This document shows positions 26,843-35,508 of a stretch of DNA of 64,000 nt, one piece after another. Below the pieces are notes generated by a model. It saw only the letters and a program-made list of their open reading frames with translations, made no database searches and had not been told where the DNA came from. This stretch comes from Streptomyces antimycoticus (GTDB lineage Bacteria; Actinomycetota; Actinomycetes; Streptomycetales; Streptomycetaceae): positions 10,354,001 to 10,418,000 of the forward strand of contig NZ_BJHV01000001.1 of the NCBI RefSeq assembly GCF_005405925.1. The letters run 5' to 3'. Both the position numbers and the translations under genes were made by a program. Each line of letters begins with the position of its first letter. Positions within the stretch are counted from its first letter, which is position 1.

Positions 26843-28129
26843 ATGGGTGTCGTCATTCTGCTCGTCATGGCGGCGGGAGTCGCCGCCATGCTCACCCGCA
26901 AGCTGCCCACGGCGTTCGCCCTGGTGCTGCTCGCCGTGGTGATCGCGTTCCTGGCGGACGCGCCGCTCACCGGCAAGGGCAGCGTGCTCGATACGGTGCT
27001 CCAGGAGGGCGCGCCCGCGCTCGCCGCCACGATGATCGCGATCCTGCTCGGCTCGTGGCTCGGCAAGCTCCTGGAGGAGACCGGTATCGCGGGCACCCTG
27101 GTCCGTAAGATCGTCGAATTCGGCGGCGACCGGCCGGTGTTCGTGGCCCTCGGCGTGCTCGCCGTGTCCGCGGTGGTCGGCACCGTGACCGGATCGGCGC
27201 CCGCCGCGATGCTCGCCGGGCTGATCGGCATCCCCGCCATGATCGCCGTCGGCATCCCCAAGGTGACCGCGGCGGGCACGGTCCTCATGGGAATCGCCGT
27301 GGGCGTGCCGTTCGAGCTGCCGGTGTGGCAGTTCTTCTCCACCGCCCTGGACCTGCCCGTCGACACGGTGCGCGGCTTCATGGTGAAGCTGTTCCCATTC
27401 GCCCTGGTGGCCGCCGTCGCCTACGTCCTCGTGGAGTCCCGGCGCCGCGGCGTCGAACACACCTGGTCCTTGAAGTCGGTGCAGACCCGGCCCTCGCGCG
27501 GCGACCGCCGCCGACGGCTCGGCGACGCCCCCTGGTACGCCCTGCTCACCCCGGCGGTCCCGCTCACCCTCGCCCTCGGCCTGGACGTGGCCATCATCCC
27601 CTCGCTCCTCGGCGGCGTGCTGTACGCGCTGGTGACGACGACCCGGCCGCGGGAGATGAACCGCCGCCTGCTGCGCACCCTCTACGGCGGATTCGAGGTG
27701 GCCGCCCCGCCCATCACCCTCTTCGTGGCGATCGGCATCCTGCTCGCCGCGGTCAAGCTGCCCGGCGCCGTCGACGCTCTGCAGCCTCTCGTCAAGGCCG
27801 TCAGCCCGCAGAACACCGTTCTGTTCATCCTCGTCTTCACCCTGCTGGTGCCGCTGTGCCTGTTCCGCGGGCCCCTGAACGTCTTCGGCCTCGGCGCCGG
27901 CATCGCGGGCGTCCTCGTCGCCACCGGCATCTACCCGGCCGTCGCCGTCCTCGGCATGACCGCCTCGTACAACCAGGTCTTCGGCGTGTCCGACCCGACC
28001 AGCACCCAGACCGTGTGGAGCGCCCAGTACGCGGGCGTCTCCCCGCACCAGGTGATGCTGCGCACCCTGCCGTACGTGTGGGCCGTGGCCTTCGGCGGTC
28101 TGTGCGTCACCGCTTTCACCGAGCTGTGA
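26843..28129 (+). CDS. CitMHS/GntP-like carboxylate permease
   Basis: The 428-residue protein has about eleven hydrophobic helices, starting with ILLVMAAGVAAML and ending WAVAFGGLCVTAF. The early paired helices (LPTAFALVLLAVVIAFLADAPL), the re-entrant region GTVTGSAPAAMLAGLIG and an internal charged loop (RRRGVEH...RRRRLG) fit the ion-transporter superfamily that includes CitMHS and GntP. Proteins of this type import carboxylates with H+ or Na+. The substrate is unknown but is presumably the compound used by the FAD oxidoreductase and hydantoinase encoded upstream in the same operon. Confidence 0.75.
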   Translation: MGVVILLVMAAGVAAMLTRKLPTAFALVLLAVVIAFLADAPLTGKGSVLDTVLQEGAPALAATMIAILLGSWLGKLLEETGIAGTLVRKIVEFGGDRPVFVALGVLAVSAVVGTVTGSAPAAMLAGLIGIPAMIAVGIPKVTAAGTVLMGIAVGVPFELPVWQFFSTALDLPVDTVRGFMVKLFPFALVAAVAYVLVESRRRGVEHTWSLKSVQTRPSRGDRRRRLGDAPWYALLTPAVPLTLALGLDVAIIPSLLGGVLYALVTTTRPREMNRRLLRTLYGGFEVAAPPITLFVAIGILLAAVKLPGAVDALQPLVKAVSPQNTVLFILVFTLLVPLCLFRGPLNVFGLGAGIAGVLVATGIYPAVAVLGMTASYNQVFGVSDPTSTQTVWSAQYAGVSPHQVMLRTLPYVWAVAFGGLCVTAFTEL

Positions 28130-28190
28130 CCGAAGCCGGCCCGCCCCACGCCTCGACCGCCCCGCGCAGCCACCCGAGCGCGTAGCCACC

Positions 28191-28276
28191 GCGAACCCCC
28201 GGCCACCGAACCCCCGGCCACCGAACCCCCGGCCACCGAACCCACGGCAACCCGAACCCCCGGCAACCCGAACCCG
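28191..28276. repeat. Intergenic 15-16-bp tandem repeat
   Basis: Between the permease and the secreted propeller gene there are about five to six head-to-tail copies of a 15-base unit, GGCCACCGAACCCCC, drifting at the 3' end to a 16-base form with CGGCAACCCGAACCC. It sits just upstream of the next gene's Shine-Dalgarno sequence (AAGGAG). Replication slippage is the likely origin. Confidence 0.85.
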
Positions 28277-28301
28277 CAGTATCCGACCCAAGGAGCCGAT
28301 C

Positions 28302-29324
28302 ATGCCCGAGCCGCAGTCCGGCCTCGACCGCCGTATGTTCCTGCGCGCCACCGCCGTGTCCGGCGCGGCGCTCACCGTCGGCGGGCTGGCCACGCCGTCC
28401 GCCTCGGCCACGCCGTCCGCCTCGGCCGCGCCCGGCGGATTCCCGAGCTACACCTACGTCCGCACGCTGCTCACCCCGTCGAAGCTGAAGTACAACCCGA
28501 CGGGCGAGATCATCTTCCCCACGATCCGCGGGGTCTACGACAAGCTGGCCAACCCCCTGGGCCGGTACTACCTCTACTACGCGCCGCACGACGCGCCGGG
28601 CGGCATCTGCCTGGCCTACGGGAACTCCCTGGAAGGCCCGTTCACCGAGTACCCGTCGAACCCGATCGTGTCCAACAGATGGGACCCGCACTACTCCGTC
28701 AGCCACGTCTCCTCGCCGCATGTGCTGTGGAAGGAGGGCGTCAAGGAGTTCTGGCTGTACTTCCACGGCGAGAACACCACCACCCGCCTCGCCCGCTCGA
28801 AGGACGGGATCCACTTCACCTACGACAAGGTGGTCCTGAGCACGTCCATGATGCCCGCCGGCACCACCGAGACGTCCTACGCCCGGGTGTTCCGATACGA
28901 CCTGCCCTCCCGCGGCGCCCACTACGTCATGCTGTTCATGACCAACAACACCACCGACCACCGGGACATCGGCTGGGGCTGGTCCGCGGACGGCCGCAAC
29001 TGGACCTTCGCCCAGACGCCGCTGGTGCGCCACTCGGACGTCGGCGCGGTCAACGTCGGCGGCCCGCACCTGCTGACCCGCGGCGGCTCCGCGTTCGTCG
29101 TCTACAACAAGGACAAGGCGAGCGGCGGCGACCTCATGATCACCGAGGTGGGCAAGGACTTCTCGCTCCGCAAGCACCTCGGCGTCTTCTACGACTCCCA
29201 TTCATCGGCCCCCGAGAACGGCCGGGCCGCGGCCCCTTCCTTCGGCACGGACCACGGCGTCCCGTACATGATCTACGAAGCGGGCGAACGCCTCGCCGGA
29301 TCCATCGCGATGGCCCGGGGGTAG
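28302..29324 (+). CDS. Tat-exported beta-propeller glycan-active protein (GH43/GH117-like fold)
   Basis: The protein has 340 residues and starts with a twin-arginine signal (LDRRMFLRATAVSGAALTVG), with processing near SASAAPG. The mature domain reads as a five-bladed beta-propeller with repeated Asp- and Tyr-containing strands: LGRYYLYYAPHDAPGGICLAY, SSPHVLWKEGVKEFWLYFHG, ARSKDGIHF, GWGWSADGRNW, GPHLLTRGGSAFVVY and GVPYMIYEAGERL. This layout is typical of the GH43/GH117/GH130-like clans, but I cannot assign catalytic residues or a substrate. It is followed after 68 bases by an acetylxylan-esterase-like gene, which points to polysaccharide breakdown outside the cell. Confidence 0.65.
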   Translation: MPEPQSGLDRRMFLRATAVSGAALTVGGLATPSASATPSASAAPGGFPSYTYVRTLLTPSKLKYNPTGEIIFPTIRGVYDKLANPLGRYYLYYAPHDAPGGICLAYGNSLEGPFTEYPSNPIVSNRWDPHYSVSHVSSPHVLWKEGVKEFWLYFHGENTTTRLARSKDGIHFTYDKVVLSTSMMPAGTTETSYARVFRYDLPSRGAHYVMLFMTNNTTDHRDIGWGWSADGRNWTFAQTPLVRHSDVGAVNVGGPHLLTRGGSAFVVYNKDKASGGDLMITEVGKDFSLRKHLGVFYDSHSSAPENGRAAAPSFGTDHGVPYMIYEAGERLAGSIAMARG

Positions 29325-29392
29325 ACACAGTCCCCGCCGGACCCGGGTACCCACCGCCTGACCACCGGCCCTTGTGAGGAAGACAGTCCTGC

Positions 29393-30360
29393 ATGGCACT
29401 TTTCGACCTTCCACGCGAACAGTTGCACCGTTACCGCAGCGCCTCCGCCGAACCGGACGACTTCGACGCGTTCTGGTCCGCCACACTGACGGAGGCGCGG
29501 CAGCACGACCTCGACGCCCGCTTCGAGCCCGTCGACACGGGCCTTGTCACGGTGCGGGTGTACGACGCCACGTTCGCCGGCTTCGGCGGTCACCCGGTGA
29601 AGGGCTGGCTGACGCTGCCCGCGGCGGCCGCCGAACCGGTGCCCCTGGTCGTGGAGTTCGTGGGGTACGGAGGCGGGCGGGGATTGCCCCACGAACATCT
29701 GCTCTGGGCGTCCACCGGCCGGGCGCACTTCGTGATGGACACCCGCGGACAGGGCAGCGGCTGGGGCGGCGGGGAGGCACTCCGGATCCGGTGGGCGCCG
29801 CCCCCGCCTACCCGGGATTCATGACCCGCGGAATCGACGCGCCCGAGAACTACTACTACCGGCGGGTGTTCACGGATGCCGTGCGGGCGGTGGAAGCCGC
29901 CCGCACGCATCCGCTCGTCGACGCCTCCCGTACGGCGGTCATCGGGGAGAGCCAGGGCGGCGGGATCTCCCTCGCGGTGGGAGGGCTGGTCCCCGACCTG
30001 CTGGCGGTCGCCCCGGACGTGCCGTTCCTGTGCGACTTCCCGCGCGCCGTCACCCTGACGGACTCGGCCCCGTACCGGGAGATCGGCCTGTTCCTGCGCA
30101 CGCATCGCGGTCGCACCGAGGAAGCGCTGCGCACGCTCTCCTACTTCGACGGCGTCCACTTCGCCGCTCGCGGCCGGGCACCCGCGCTCTTCTCCACCGC
30201 CCTCGAGGACCAGACGTGCCCGCCCTCCACCGTGTTCGCGGCCTTCAACGCCTGGGCCCACGAGGAGAAGTCCATCGAGGTGTACGACTTCAACGGCCAC
30301 GAGGGCGGCGGGCCGTACCAGGCGGCGGCGAAGCTGAGGTGGCTCCGGCTTCTGATGTGA
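29393..30360 (+). pseudogene. Acetylxylan esterase/cephalosporin-C deacetylase-like, frameshifted
   Basis: The N-terminal frame (ATG with GAGGAAG upstream) carries the family opening MALFDLPREQLHRYR, the PDDFDAFW helix, HPVKGWLTLP and FVMDTRGQGSGWGGG. At the G run 29771-29774 the frame changes; one added G gives GGTPDPVGAAPAYPGFMTRGI and joins the C-terminal half. That half contains GIDAPENYYYRRVF, the nucleophile elbow GESQGGG, and a C-terminal FNGHEGGG with the likely catalytic His. Enzymes of this family (AXE1, CE7) remove acetyl groups from xylo-oligosaccharides or related compounds and lack signal peptides, as here. Both halves look constrained, so the defect may be a sequence error. Confidence 0.75.
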
Positions 30361-30505
30361 CGAGGGTGGCGGCCCGGACCGCCGCACGACCCCCGAAACG
30401 GCCGGTGGGCGGCCCTGCCCCACCGGCCGACGAAACCTGCCCGGAAACACCCCGGCCCCACGGACGGCCCCCGTGAACACGGGTGAACGGCTGACGTCGC
30501 ACCCG

Positions 30506-30565
30506 TTGACGCACGGACCGGGACCGCCGAAGAATGTGCGGCGTCCCTCCTCTGACAACGTTGTC
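30506..30565 (+). promoter_or_regulatory. Promoter with LacI-type operator for the discoidin-domain gene
   Basis: TTGACG (30506-30511) and AAGAAT (30530-30535) are separated by 18 bases and resemble sigma-70-type elements. The perfect 12-base palindrome GACAACGTTGTC at 30554-30565 lies about where the first transcribed bases would be. TGACAACGTTGTCA is a classic LacI/GalR half-site arrangement. It differs from the palindrome at 21295, so a second LacI-type regulator from elsewhere may act here. Confidence 0.6.
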
Positions 30566-30586
30566 CATCCTGCGAGGTATCGCCCC

Positions 30587-33500
30587 GTGTCGTATCAGCC
30601 CCTGCCCCTCGACCGCCGCCGCTTCCTGCACCTCGCCGGTCTCACGGGTGCGCTGGCCGCCCTGCCCCCGCTCACCGCAGCCGCGAGCGCCCAGGCGGCG
30701 CACGGCAGCACGGACACGCCGCCCGACGCCGTCGCGGCCACCTACCTGCGGGTGCTCCTGGACCACACCCGGTGGTCCGAGACGCAGTGGGACGAGGCCC
30801 AGGGCCACTACCGCGCCAAGGACTTCGGGTTCGCCGTGGTGCTCGGCAACGCGGTCCTGCTCACCCACGGCACCTATGACGCGACGCGCGCGGGCACCGA
30901 CCGGGAGACCCTCGAGCGGCGCACGCTCGCCACGATCCGTCACTTCGCCGCGTCGAACCGGCTCACCGGCGGCGACGAGTGGGGCCGCACGCTCTTCTTC
31001 GACACCACCTTCCAGTCGTACTTCGTCCTCGCCGCGCGGCTGCTGTGGAAGGACCTCGACACCGCGACGCGGCGAAACGTCGAGACCATCGTCCGCGAAC
31101 AGGCCGCCTACACCGTGTCGTTGGGCAGCGGCGACGACCCCGCCTCGGGCGACTGGACGCCGAACGGCCTGAGTGGCGGACACGTCGGCGACACCAAGCT
31201 GGAGGAGATGGGCCTGTACGCGCAGACCCTCGCACCGGCGCTCGCGTGGGCCCACGAGGACCGCCGCGCCGCCGACTGGGCCACCTGGTACGGCATCTGG
31301 TCGCGCAACGAGGCGGGGCTGCCGCCCGCCGACCTCGTCAACCCCGCCCGCGTGGACGGCGTCGCCGTCTCCGAGAACACCGCCCGCAATCTGTACGACA
31401 CCTTCATCGTCGAGAACCACGGCTCCTTCGGCCCGCACTACCAAGAGGAGCTGTGGCGCACCTCCGGCCGCAACGCCGCGCACTTCCTGGCCGCCGGACG
31501 GCCCCTCCCGCAGGTCCTCGCACGGCAGCCGAACGCCCAGCCGCTGTGGCGCACCCTGCTGGGTGTCATGAGCGACGCGGGCGAACCGCTGATGCCGATG
31601 GTGGAGGACCGCGAGCACCTCTACGGCAGGGACGTCATCCCGCTCGCCTTCCTCTCCCAGGTGATGCGCGACCGGGCCGCGGCGCGCGCGGAGCGGGAGC
31701 TGGCGTCACGGCTGGAGGCGTACCAGCAGTACCCGCCCGAGCACCGGTTGGCGAAGTTCTCGGGGGAGCCGAAGTACGAGCCGGAGGCACGCGCCGAGAT
31801 CGCGATCAGCTACCTGCTGCATGTGTGGGCGGCGGCGTCCGGGCGGCCCGTCGAGGCGCTCTCGCGCGAGGAGATGTTCGCGCGGGCCTCCGGCGTCACG
31901 GACTTCGGGACCGGCCCCGGACTGGTGTCGCACCAGTCGCGCACCGCGTGGGCCGGTGCCGTGACGAAGCCCGGGTTCGTGAAGTTCGCCTGGCAGCCGG
32001 GGCACGACGACTGGCTGTTCCGGCTCAGCGGCGCCACCCCGATGTTCCTGCCCGCCACCGACGCGAAGATCCAGGGCCGTACTGTGCGCGTGTACGAGTC
32101 CCTGCGCGACGGCTTCGACGGCAGCGCGACGCTGCTGCGCCTCGACGGCGGCTGGGCCGGGTTCGCGACGCTCCCGACAGGCGCCGTCGTCTACGCGAGC
32201 AGCGGCATCGCCGACGCGGAGGGCCACCTCGAGGTGCACAACCTGACGATGCCCGGCATGCCGGGGCTCGACGGCGCGCGCACCTACCGCTTCGAGGAGG
32301 GCGAGGCGACCGTCCGCGCCCGCGACACCTCCACCGACACACCCGCCGGACGGGTCGACGACCTCGGCTTCACCCCCACGACGGTGCGCCACGTCCGCAT
32401 GCTCGGCGTGCGTCCCGACCCGGCCTACGGGTACTCCCTGTACGCCTTCGAGGTGCGCGACGGCGCCCAGGGCGCCGACCTCGCGCGCGGCGGGTCCGCC
32501 ACCGCCTCGTCGGCCGACGCCGGGAAGGGCGCGCCGCTCGCGGTCGACGGCGACGCGGCCACCCGCTGGGCGGTGTCGAAGGCCGACCGCCCGCGCGCCG
32601 ACAGCTGGCTGGCCGTCGACCTCGGCGCCGAGCGCCGGATCGACCGGGTCACCCTGCGCTGGGAATCGGCGGCCGGCCGCGCCTACCGCATCCAGGGTTC
32701 CACGGACGGCCAGGACTGGAGCGACCTGGCGGCCGGGCCGAGCCCGGCGGTGAGCAGCCGAGGCGGCTGGCTCGACGTCGAGGGGCGCGCCGGGCTCGTG
32801 GTGCGTGACGGCCGGAGCCCGATCGGCGTCTACGACGACAAGATCGTCCTCGGCGACGGCCCGGCGGCACCCCTCCTCGTCGAGGGCTTCCCCGGCACGT
32901 CGGCCGGGAAGCTGCGCGCGACCGCCCGGGGGACCGCACCCACGGCGGAGGACACCGCGGTGCGCACGACGCTGACGGACGGACACCTGACCCTGTTCAA
33001 CCTCTCCGGCGAGCCCGTCAGGACGCGGATCACGATCCCGCGCACCGGTACGGACACGGTGGTCTTCGAGGGCACGCAGCGGCTGACCGCCGACGGCACG
33101 TCCTTCGAGGCCGCGCTGCCCGCCGCCACGGCGGCCGTCCTGCCCCCTCGCTTCACGCTCACCCCCCTCACGAGCCGACCCCTGCCGTCGGGACTGCGGG
33201 TCCAGGTCGTCGACGGCGCGACCGTGCGCCTGTCCGGGGCCTCCTGCACCCTGCGCGTCCGGGCCCAGGGGCGCAGCCAGGTCGCCGTCGTCCGAGCGGG
33301 CCGGACGATCACCGTCGTCCTGGCCGGCGCCGCCGCCCACCCGCACGACGACCTGGCTCTTGGCAGGACCGTCTTCCCCACGAGCCCGCTGCCGGAGGGC
33401 ATGTCCGACCCCGCGGCGGCGGTGGACGGCGACGCCCACACCGCGTGGACGCCGGGCACGCGCGGCCGCATGGTCGTGGACCTCGGCGCGGCCCGCCCGG

Positions 33501-33718
33501 TCCGCTTGGTGGAGACCGAGTGGACGGCAGGCGCGGTGCCGGGCGCGAAGGTCGGCTTCAGCACGGACGGCATCACCTACCGGGACGCCGGGAGCCTCAC
33601 CGGCCGGGGCCGCGTGCGCCGGCTGACCGCCGCCGGGACGGCCCGCTACGTCAGCCTCGAGCTCGACGGATCGGCACATGCGGCGGTGTCACGCCTGCGG
33701 CGGCTGACGGTGCGCTGA
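30587..33718 (+). CDS. Tat-exported polysaccharide-active protein with two discoidin domains
   Basis: The GTG at 30587 (GAGG nine bases upstream) gives a 1043-residue protein with the signal LDRRRFLHLAGLTGALAALP. Residues 40-450 are helical and resemble an alpha/alpha-toroid of polysaccharide lyases (FFDTTFQSYFVLAARLLWKD, WTPNGLSGGHVGDTKLEEM, ENHGSFGPHYQEELW). A middle beta region follows, with VKFAWQPGHDDWLFRLSG. Two F5/8-type carbohydrate-binding domains come next, near residues 610-730 (LARGGSATASSADAGKGAP) and at the C-terminus (VDLGAARPVRLVETEW). Such proteins bind and degrade extracellular glycans; this one is probably a lyase or hydrolase, but I cannot name a catalytic residue. It has its own promoter and a LacI-type operator. 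Confidence 0.7.
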   Translation: MSYQPLPLDRRRFLHLAGLTGALAALPPLTAAASAQAAHGSTDTPPDAVAATYLRVLLDHTRWSETQWDEAQGHYRAKDFGFAVVLGNAVLLTHGTYDATRAGTDRETLERRTLATIRHFAASNRLTGGDEWGRTLFFDTTFQSYFVLAARLLWKDLDTATRRNVETIVREQAAYTVSLGSGDDPASGDWTPNGLSGGHVGDTKLEEMGLYAQTLAPALAWAHEDRRAADWATWYGIWSRNEAGLPPADLVNPARVDGVAVSENTARNLYDTFIVENHGSFGPHYQEELWRTSGRNAAHFLAAGRPLPQVLARQPNAQPLWRTLLGVMSDAGEPLMPMVEDREHLYGRDVIPLAFLSQVMRDRAAARAERELASRLEAYQQYPPEHRLAKFSGEPKYEPEARAEIAISYLLHVWAAASGRPVEALSREEMFARASGVTDFGTGPGLVSHQSRTAWAGAVTKPGFVKFAWQPGHDDWLFRLSGATPMFLPATDAKIQGRTVRVYESLRDGFDGSATLLRLDGGWAGFATLPTGAVVYASSGIADAEGHLEVHNLTMPGMPGLDGARTYRFEEGEATVRARDTSTDTPAGRVDDLGFTPTTVRHVRMLGVRPDPAYGYSLYAFEVRDGAQGADLARGGSATASSADAGKGAPLAVDGDAATRWAVSKADRPRADSWLAVDLGAERRIDRVTLRWESAAGRAYRIQGSTDGQDWSDLAAGPSPAVSSRGGWLDVEGRAGLVVRDGRSPIGVYDDKIVLGDGPAAPLLVEGFPGTSAGKLRATARGTAPTAEDTAVRTTLTDGHLTLFNLSGEPVRTRITIPRTGTDTVVFEGTQRLTADGTSFEAALPAATAAVLPPRFTLTPLTSRPLPSGLRVQVVDGATVRLSGASCTLRVRAQGRSQVAVVRAGRTITVVLAGAAAHPHDDLALGRTVFPTSPLPEGMSDPAAAVDGDAHTAWTPGTRGRMVVDLGAARPVRLVETEWTAGAVPGAKVGFSTDGITYRDAGSLTGRGRVRRLTAAGTARYVSLELDGSAHAAVSRLRRLTVR

Positions 33719-33727
33719 CCGCCCCGC

Positions 33728-33777
33728 GCCCGCCGGGCTGTGCGGCCGTCGACCGCGCCGACGCTCGCCCGGCGGGC
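33728..33777. terminator. Inverted repeat between convergent genes
   Basis: Perfect 11-base arms GCCCGCCGGGC and GCCCGGCGGGC are separated by 28 bases, between the stops of the discoidin-domain gene (plus) and the marR gene (minus). It probably works as a bidirectional terminator; there is no T run. Confidence 0.5.
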
Positions 33778-33800
33778 ACTCACAGCGCATGCCAAACGGG

Positions 33801-34262
33801 TCAGGGGTCAGTGGCGATGCGTTGCAGCACTTTGGTGAGCTGATTCAGGTCTTCGCCCTGGACATGGTCGAGGATGTGCCGGCGCACGCTGGCGAGGTGG
33901 ATCGGCCAGGACTCCGTCAACGCGGCGAGACCGGCGTCGGTGAGGACGGCGTTCCAGCCGCGGCCGTCCTCGTCACACCTCACACGTTTGACAAGGCTCC
34001 GCCGCTCCAGACGGTCGACGATGCGTGTCATGCCGCTGAGGGAGAGGTTGGACACGGAGGCGAGTTCGCTCATCCGCATCGTCCGGCCCTCGACTTCGGA
34101 GAGATGCATGAGTGCCGTGTACTCGCTGAGCGGTAGCAGCCCCCCGCGTGCCATGTCGTGCTCAACGGCGCGCGGCATCGCCAGCAGTACCCGGCTCAAG
34201 GCGCGGATGAAGGCGTCCTCGGCCGCACTCATCGGCTTGGCTGACTCCTTGCTGCTGCTCAT
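33801..34262 (-). CDS. MarR-family transcriptional regulator
   Basis: The chosen ATG gives 153 residues (MSSSKESAKPMSAAEDAF...). The winged helix-turn-helix has LSEYTALMHLSEVEGRTMRMSEL, SVSNLSLSGMTRIVDRLERRSLVKR and the wing CDEDGRGWNAVLTDAG. The flanking helices form the usual MarR dimer interface. It is divergent from an operon of two luciferase-like monooxygenases and an F420-reductase-like enzyme. On the minus strand a strong promoter is visible: TTGACG, 17 bases, TATATT (34406 to 34378). It is overlapped by two TTGACnnGTCAA palindromes, so autoregulation plus control of the divergent operon is likely, relieved by a small aromatic or electrophilic ligand as in other MarR systems. Confidence 0.85.
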   Translation of the reverse strand: MSSSKESAKPMSAAEDAFIRALSRVLLAMPRAVEHDMARGGLLPLSEYTALMHLSEVEGRTMRMSELASVSNLSLSGMTRIVDRLERRSLVKRVRCDEDGRGWNAVLTDAGLAALTESWPIHLASVRRHILDHVQGEDLNQLTKVLQRIATDP

Positions 34263-34298
34263 GGGCACATCGTAGCGCTTGACTCTGCAAGCAGAAAG

Positions 34299-34314
34299 TT
34301 GTTTGGCGTAGCAA
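34299..34314. promoter_or_regulatory. Candidate MarR-type operator in the marR leader
   Basis: TTGTTTGGCGTAGCAA is an imperfect inverted repeat that matches, at 13 of 16 positions, the TTGCTTGGTGAAGCAA palindrome in front of the FMN reductase gene at 37340. This suggests that one regulator acts at both places. Confidence 0.45.
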
Positions 34315-34366
34315 GTGGTTTGGCGCGGGGTGCCGCGGGTGTGAACCCCGTCGCCGGCAGTTCTGC

Positions 34367-34406
34367 TTGACATGTCAAATATATAGACTGATGCTTGACG
34401 CGTCAA
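34367..34406. promoter_or_regulatory. Divergent promoter with paired TTGACnnGTCAA operators
   Basis: TTGACATGTCAA (34367-34378) and TTGACGCGTCAA (34395-34406) are perfect 12-base palindromes, 28 bases apart centre to centre. The second overlaps the minus-strand -35 element (TTGACG). The first covers the expected marR transcription start and also supplies TTGACA for a plus-strand promoter. The arrangement fits simultaneous control of marR and the monooxygenase operon. Confidence 0.7.
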
Positions 34407-34458
34407 TCAAATGACCCGGACGGGTCAGCTGCCTGCGGGACCGCTTGAGGAGGAGACC

Positions 34459-35508
34459 ATGACGGCCTCTACATTCGAATTCGGGCTCGACTCGTTCGGC
34501 GAGGTCGCGACGGACAGCGGTCGTGCGCTCGACGACGCCGAGACGGTCCGGCTGCTCCTCGAGGAGGCCGAGCTCGCCGAAGCCTCGGGGGTGGACGTCT
34601 TCAGTGTCGGAGAGCACTACCGATCGGGACACGTCGACAGCGCCACTCCCGTACTGCTCTCCGCTGTCGCCGCCGTCACGGAACGGATCCGCCTCGGTAC
34701 CTCGGTGACCGTACTGAGCACCAATGACCCCGTACGGGTCTACCACGAATTCTCCACTTTGGACGCCGTGTCCCATGGCCGGGCCCAGCTCGTGCTCGGG
34801 CGCGCGTCGGCCACGGAGTCGTTTCCGTTGTTCGGCTACGACATCGCCGACTACGAATCGCTCTTCGACGAGAAGCTCGAGCTCTTCATGCGTCTGCAGC
34901 GGGAGGAGACGGTGACGTGGTCGGGGGCGTTTCGGGCGCCGCTTGTCGAGCAGCGGCTGCGACCCCGGATGCGACCGGGCGGGATCCCCACCTGGATCGG
35001 CGTGGGCGGCAGCCCGCACTCCGTGGTCCGGGCCGCCCGCTACGGATTGCCCCTGATGCTGGCCATCATCGGCGGACGCCCACAGCGGTTCGCCGGCCAC
35101 GTCGATCTCTTCCAGCGGGCGCTCCAGCAGTCCGGACACGATCCGCAACCGATCGGCCAGCACTCGCTGGGACTCATCGCCGACACCGACGAGGAGGCGA
35201 CCGAGACCTGGTGGCAGTACTGGGAGCCGGTCGTCACCCAACTGGCCGAGGAACGAGGCTTCTACAAGCCGACCCGCGAGCGCTACCTGGCGGAGCTCGA
35301 CAGCGGAGCGCTCTTCGTCGGCTCCCCGGAAACCGTCGCCCGCAAGATCGCCCAAGTGGCCCGCGCGCTGCGTCTGAGCCGCTTCGACCTCAAGTACGAC
35401 ATCATGCACCTGCCTCGTCAGGCTCGCGCCCGCACGATCGAACTGCTGGGCCGCGAAGTCGCCCCGCGCGTACGAGAGCTGCTCAGTAAGGAGCCCGCCC
35501 ATGTCTGA
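34459..35508 (+). CDS. LLM-class flavin-dependent monooxygenase (first of tandem pair)
   Basis: The 349-residue protein follows AGGAGG at good spacing. It has the luciferase-like TIM-barrel pattern: FGLDSFGEV, VDVFSVGEHY, LGTSVTVLSTNDPVRVYHEFSTLD, the substrate/flavin strand SHGRAQLVLGRASATESFPLFGYD and GIPTWIGVGGSPHSVVRAARYGLP. Such enzymes use reduced FMN or F420 with O2. The gene is the first of an operon with a close paralogue (eight-base overlap) and an F420/NADP reductase-like gene. An FMN reductase gene follows with its own operator. Divergent MarR operators upstream suggest induction by a xenobiotic or an oxidised metabolite. The substrate is unknown. Confidence 0.85.
   Translation: MTASTFEFGLDSFGEVATDSGRALDDAETVRLLLEEAELAEASGVDVFSVGEHYRSGHVDSATPVLLSAVAAVTERIRLGTSVTVLSTNDPVRVYHEFSTLDAVSHGRAQLVLGRASATESFPLFGYDIADYESLFDEKLELFMRLQREETVTWSGAFRAPLVEQRLRPRMRPGGIPTWIGVGGSPHSVVRAARYGLPLMLAIIGGRPQRFAGHVDLFQRALQQSGHDPQPIGQHSLGLIADTDEEATETWWQYWEPVVTQLAEERGFYKPTRERYLAELDSGALFVGSPETVARKIAQVARALRLSRFDLKYDIMHLPRQARARTIELLGREVAPRVRELLSKEPAHV

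Noticed and set aside
26120..28411. A 763-codon minus-strand open frame across the hydantoinase, HExxH and permease genes
   Set aside because: Its product is rich in Arg, Gly, His and Asp repeats and mirrors the third-position G/C bias of real genes on the plus strand. The repeat at 28191-28276 gives it an artificial GGSVA pattern.
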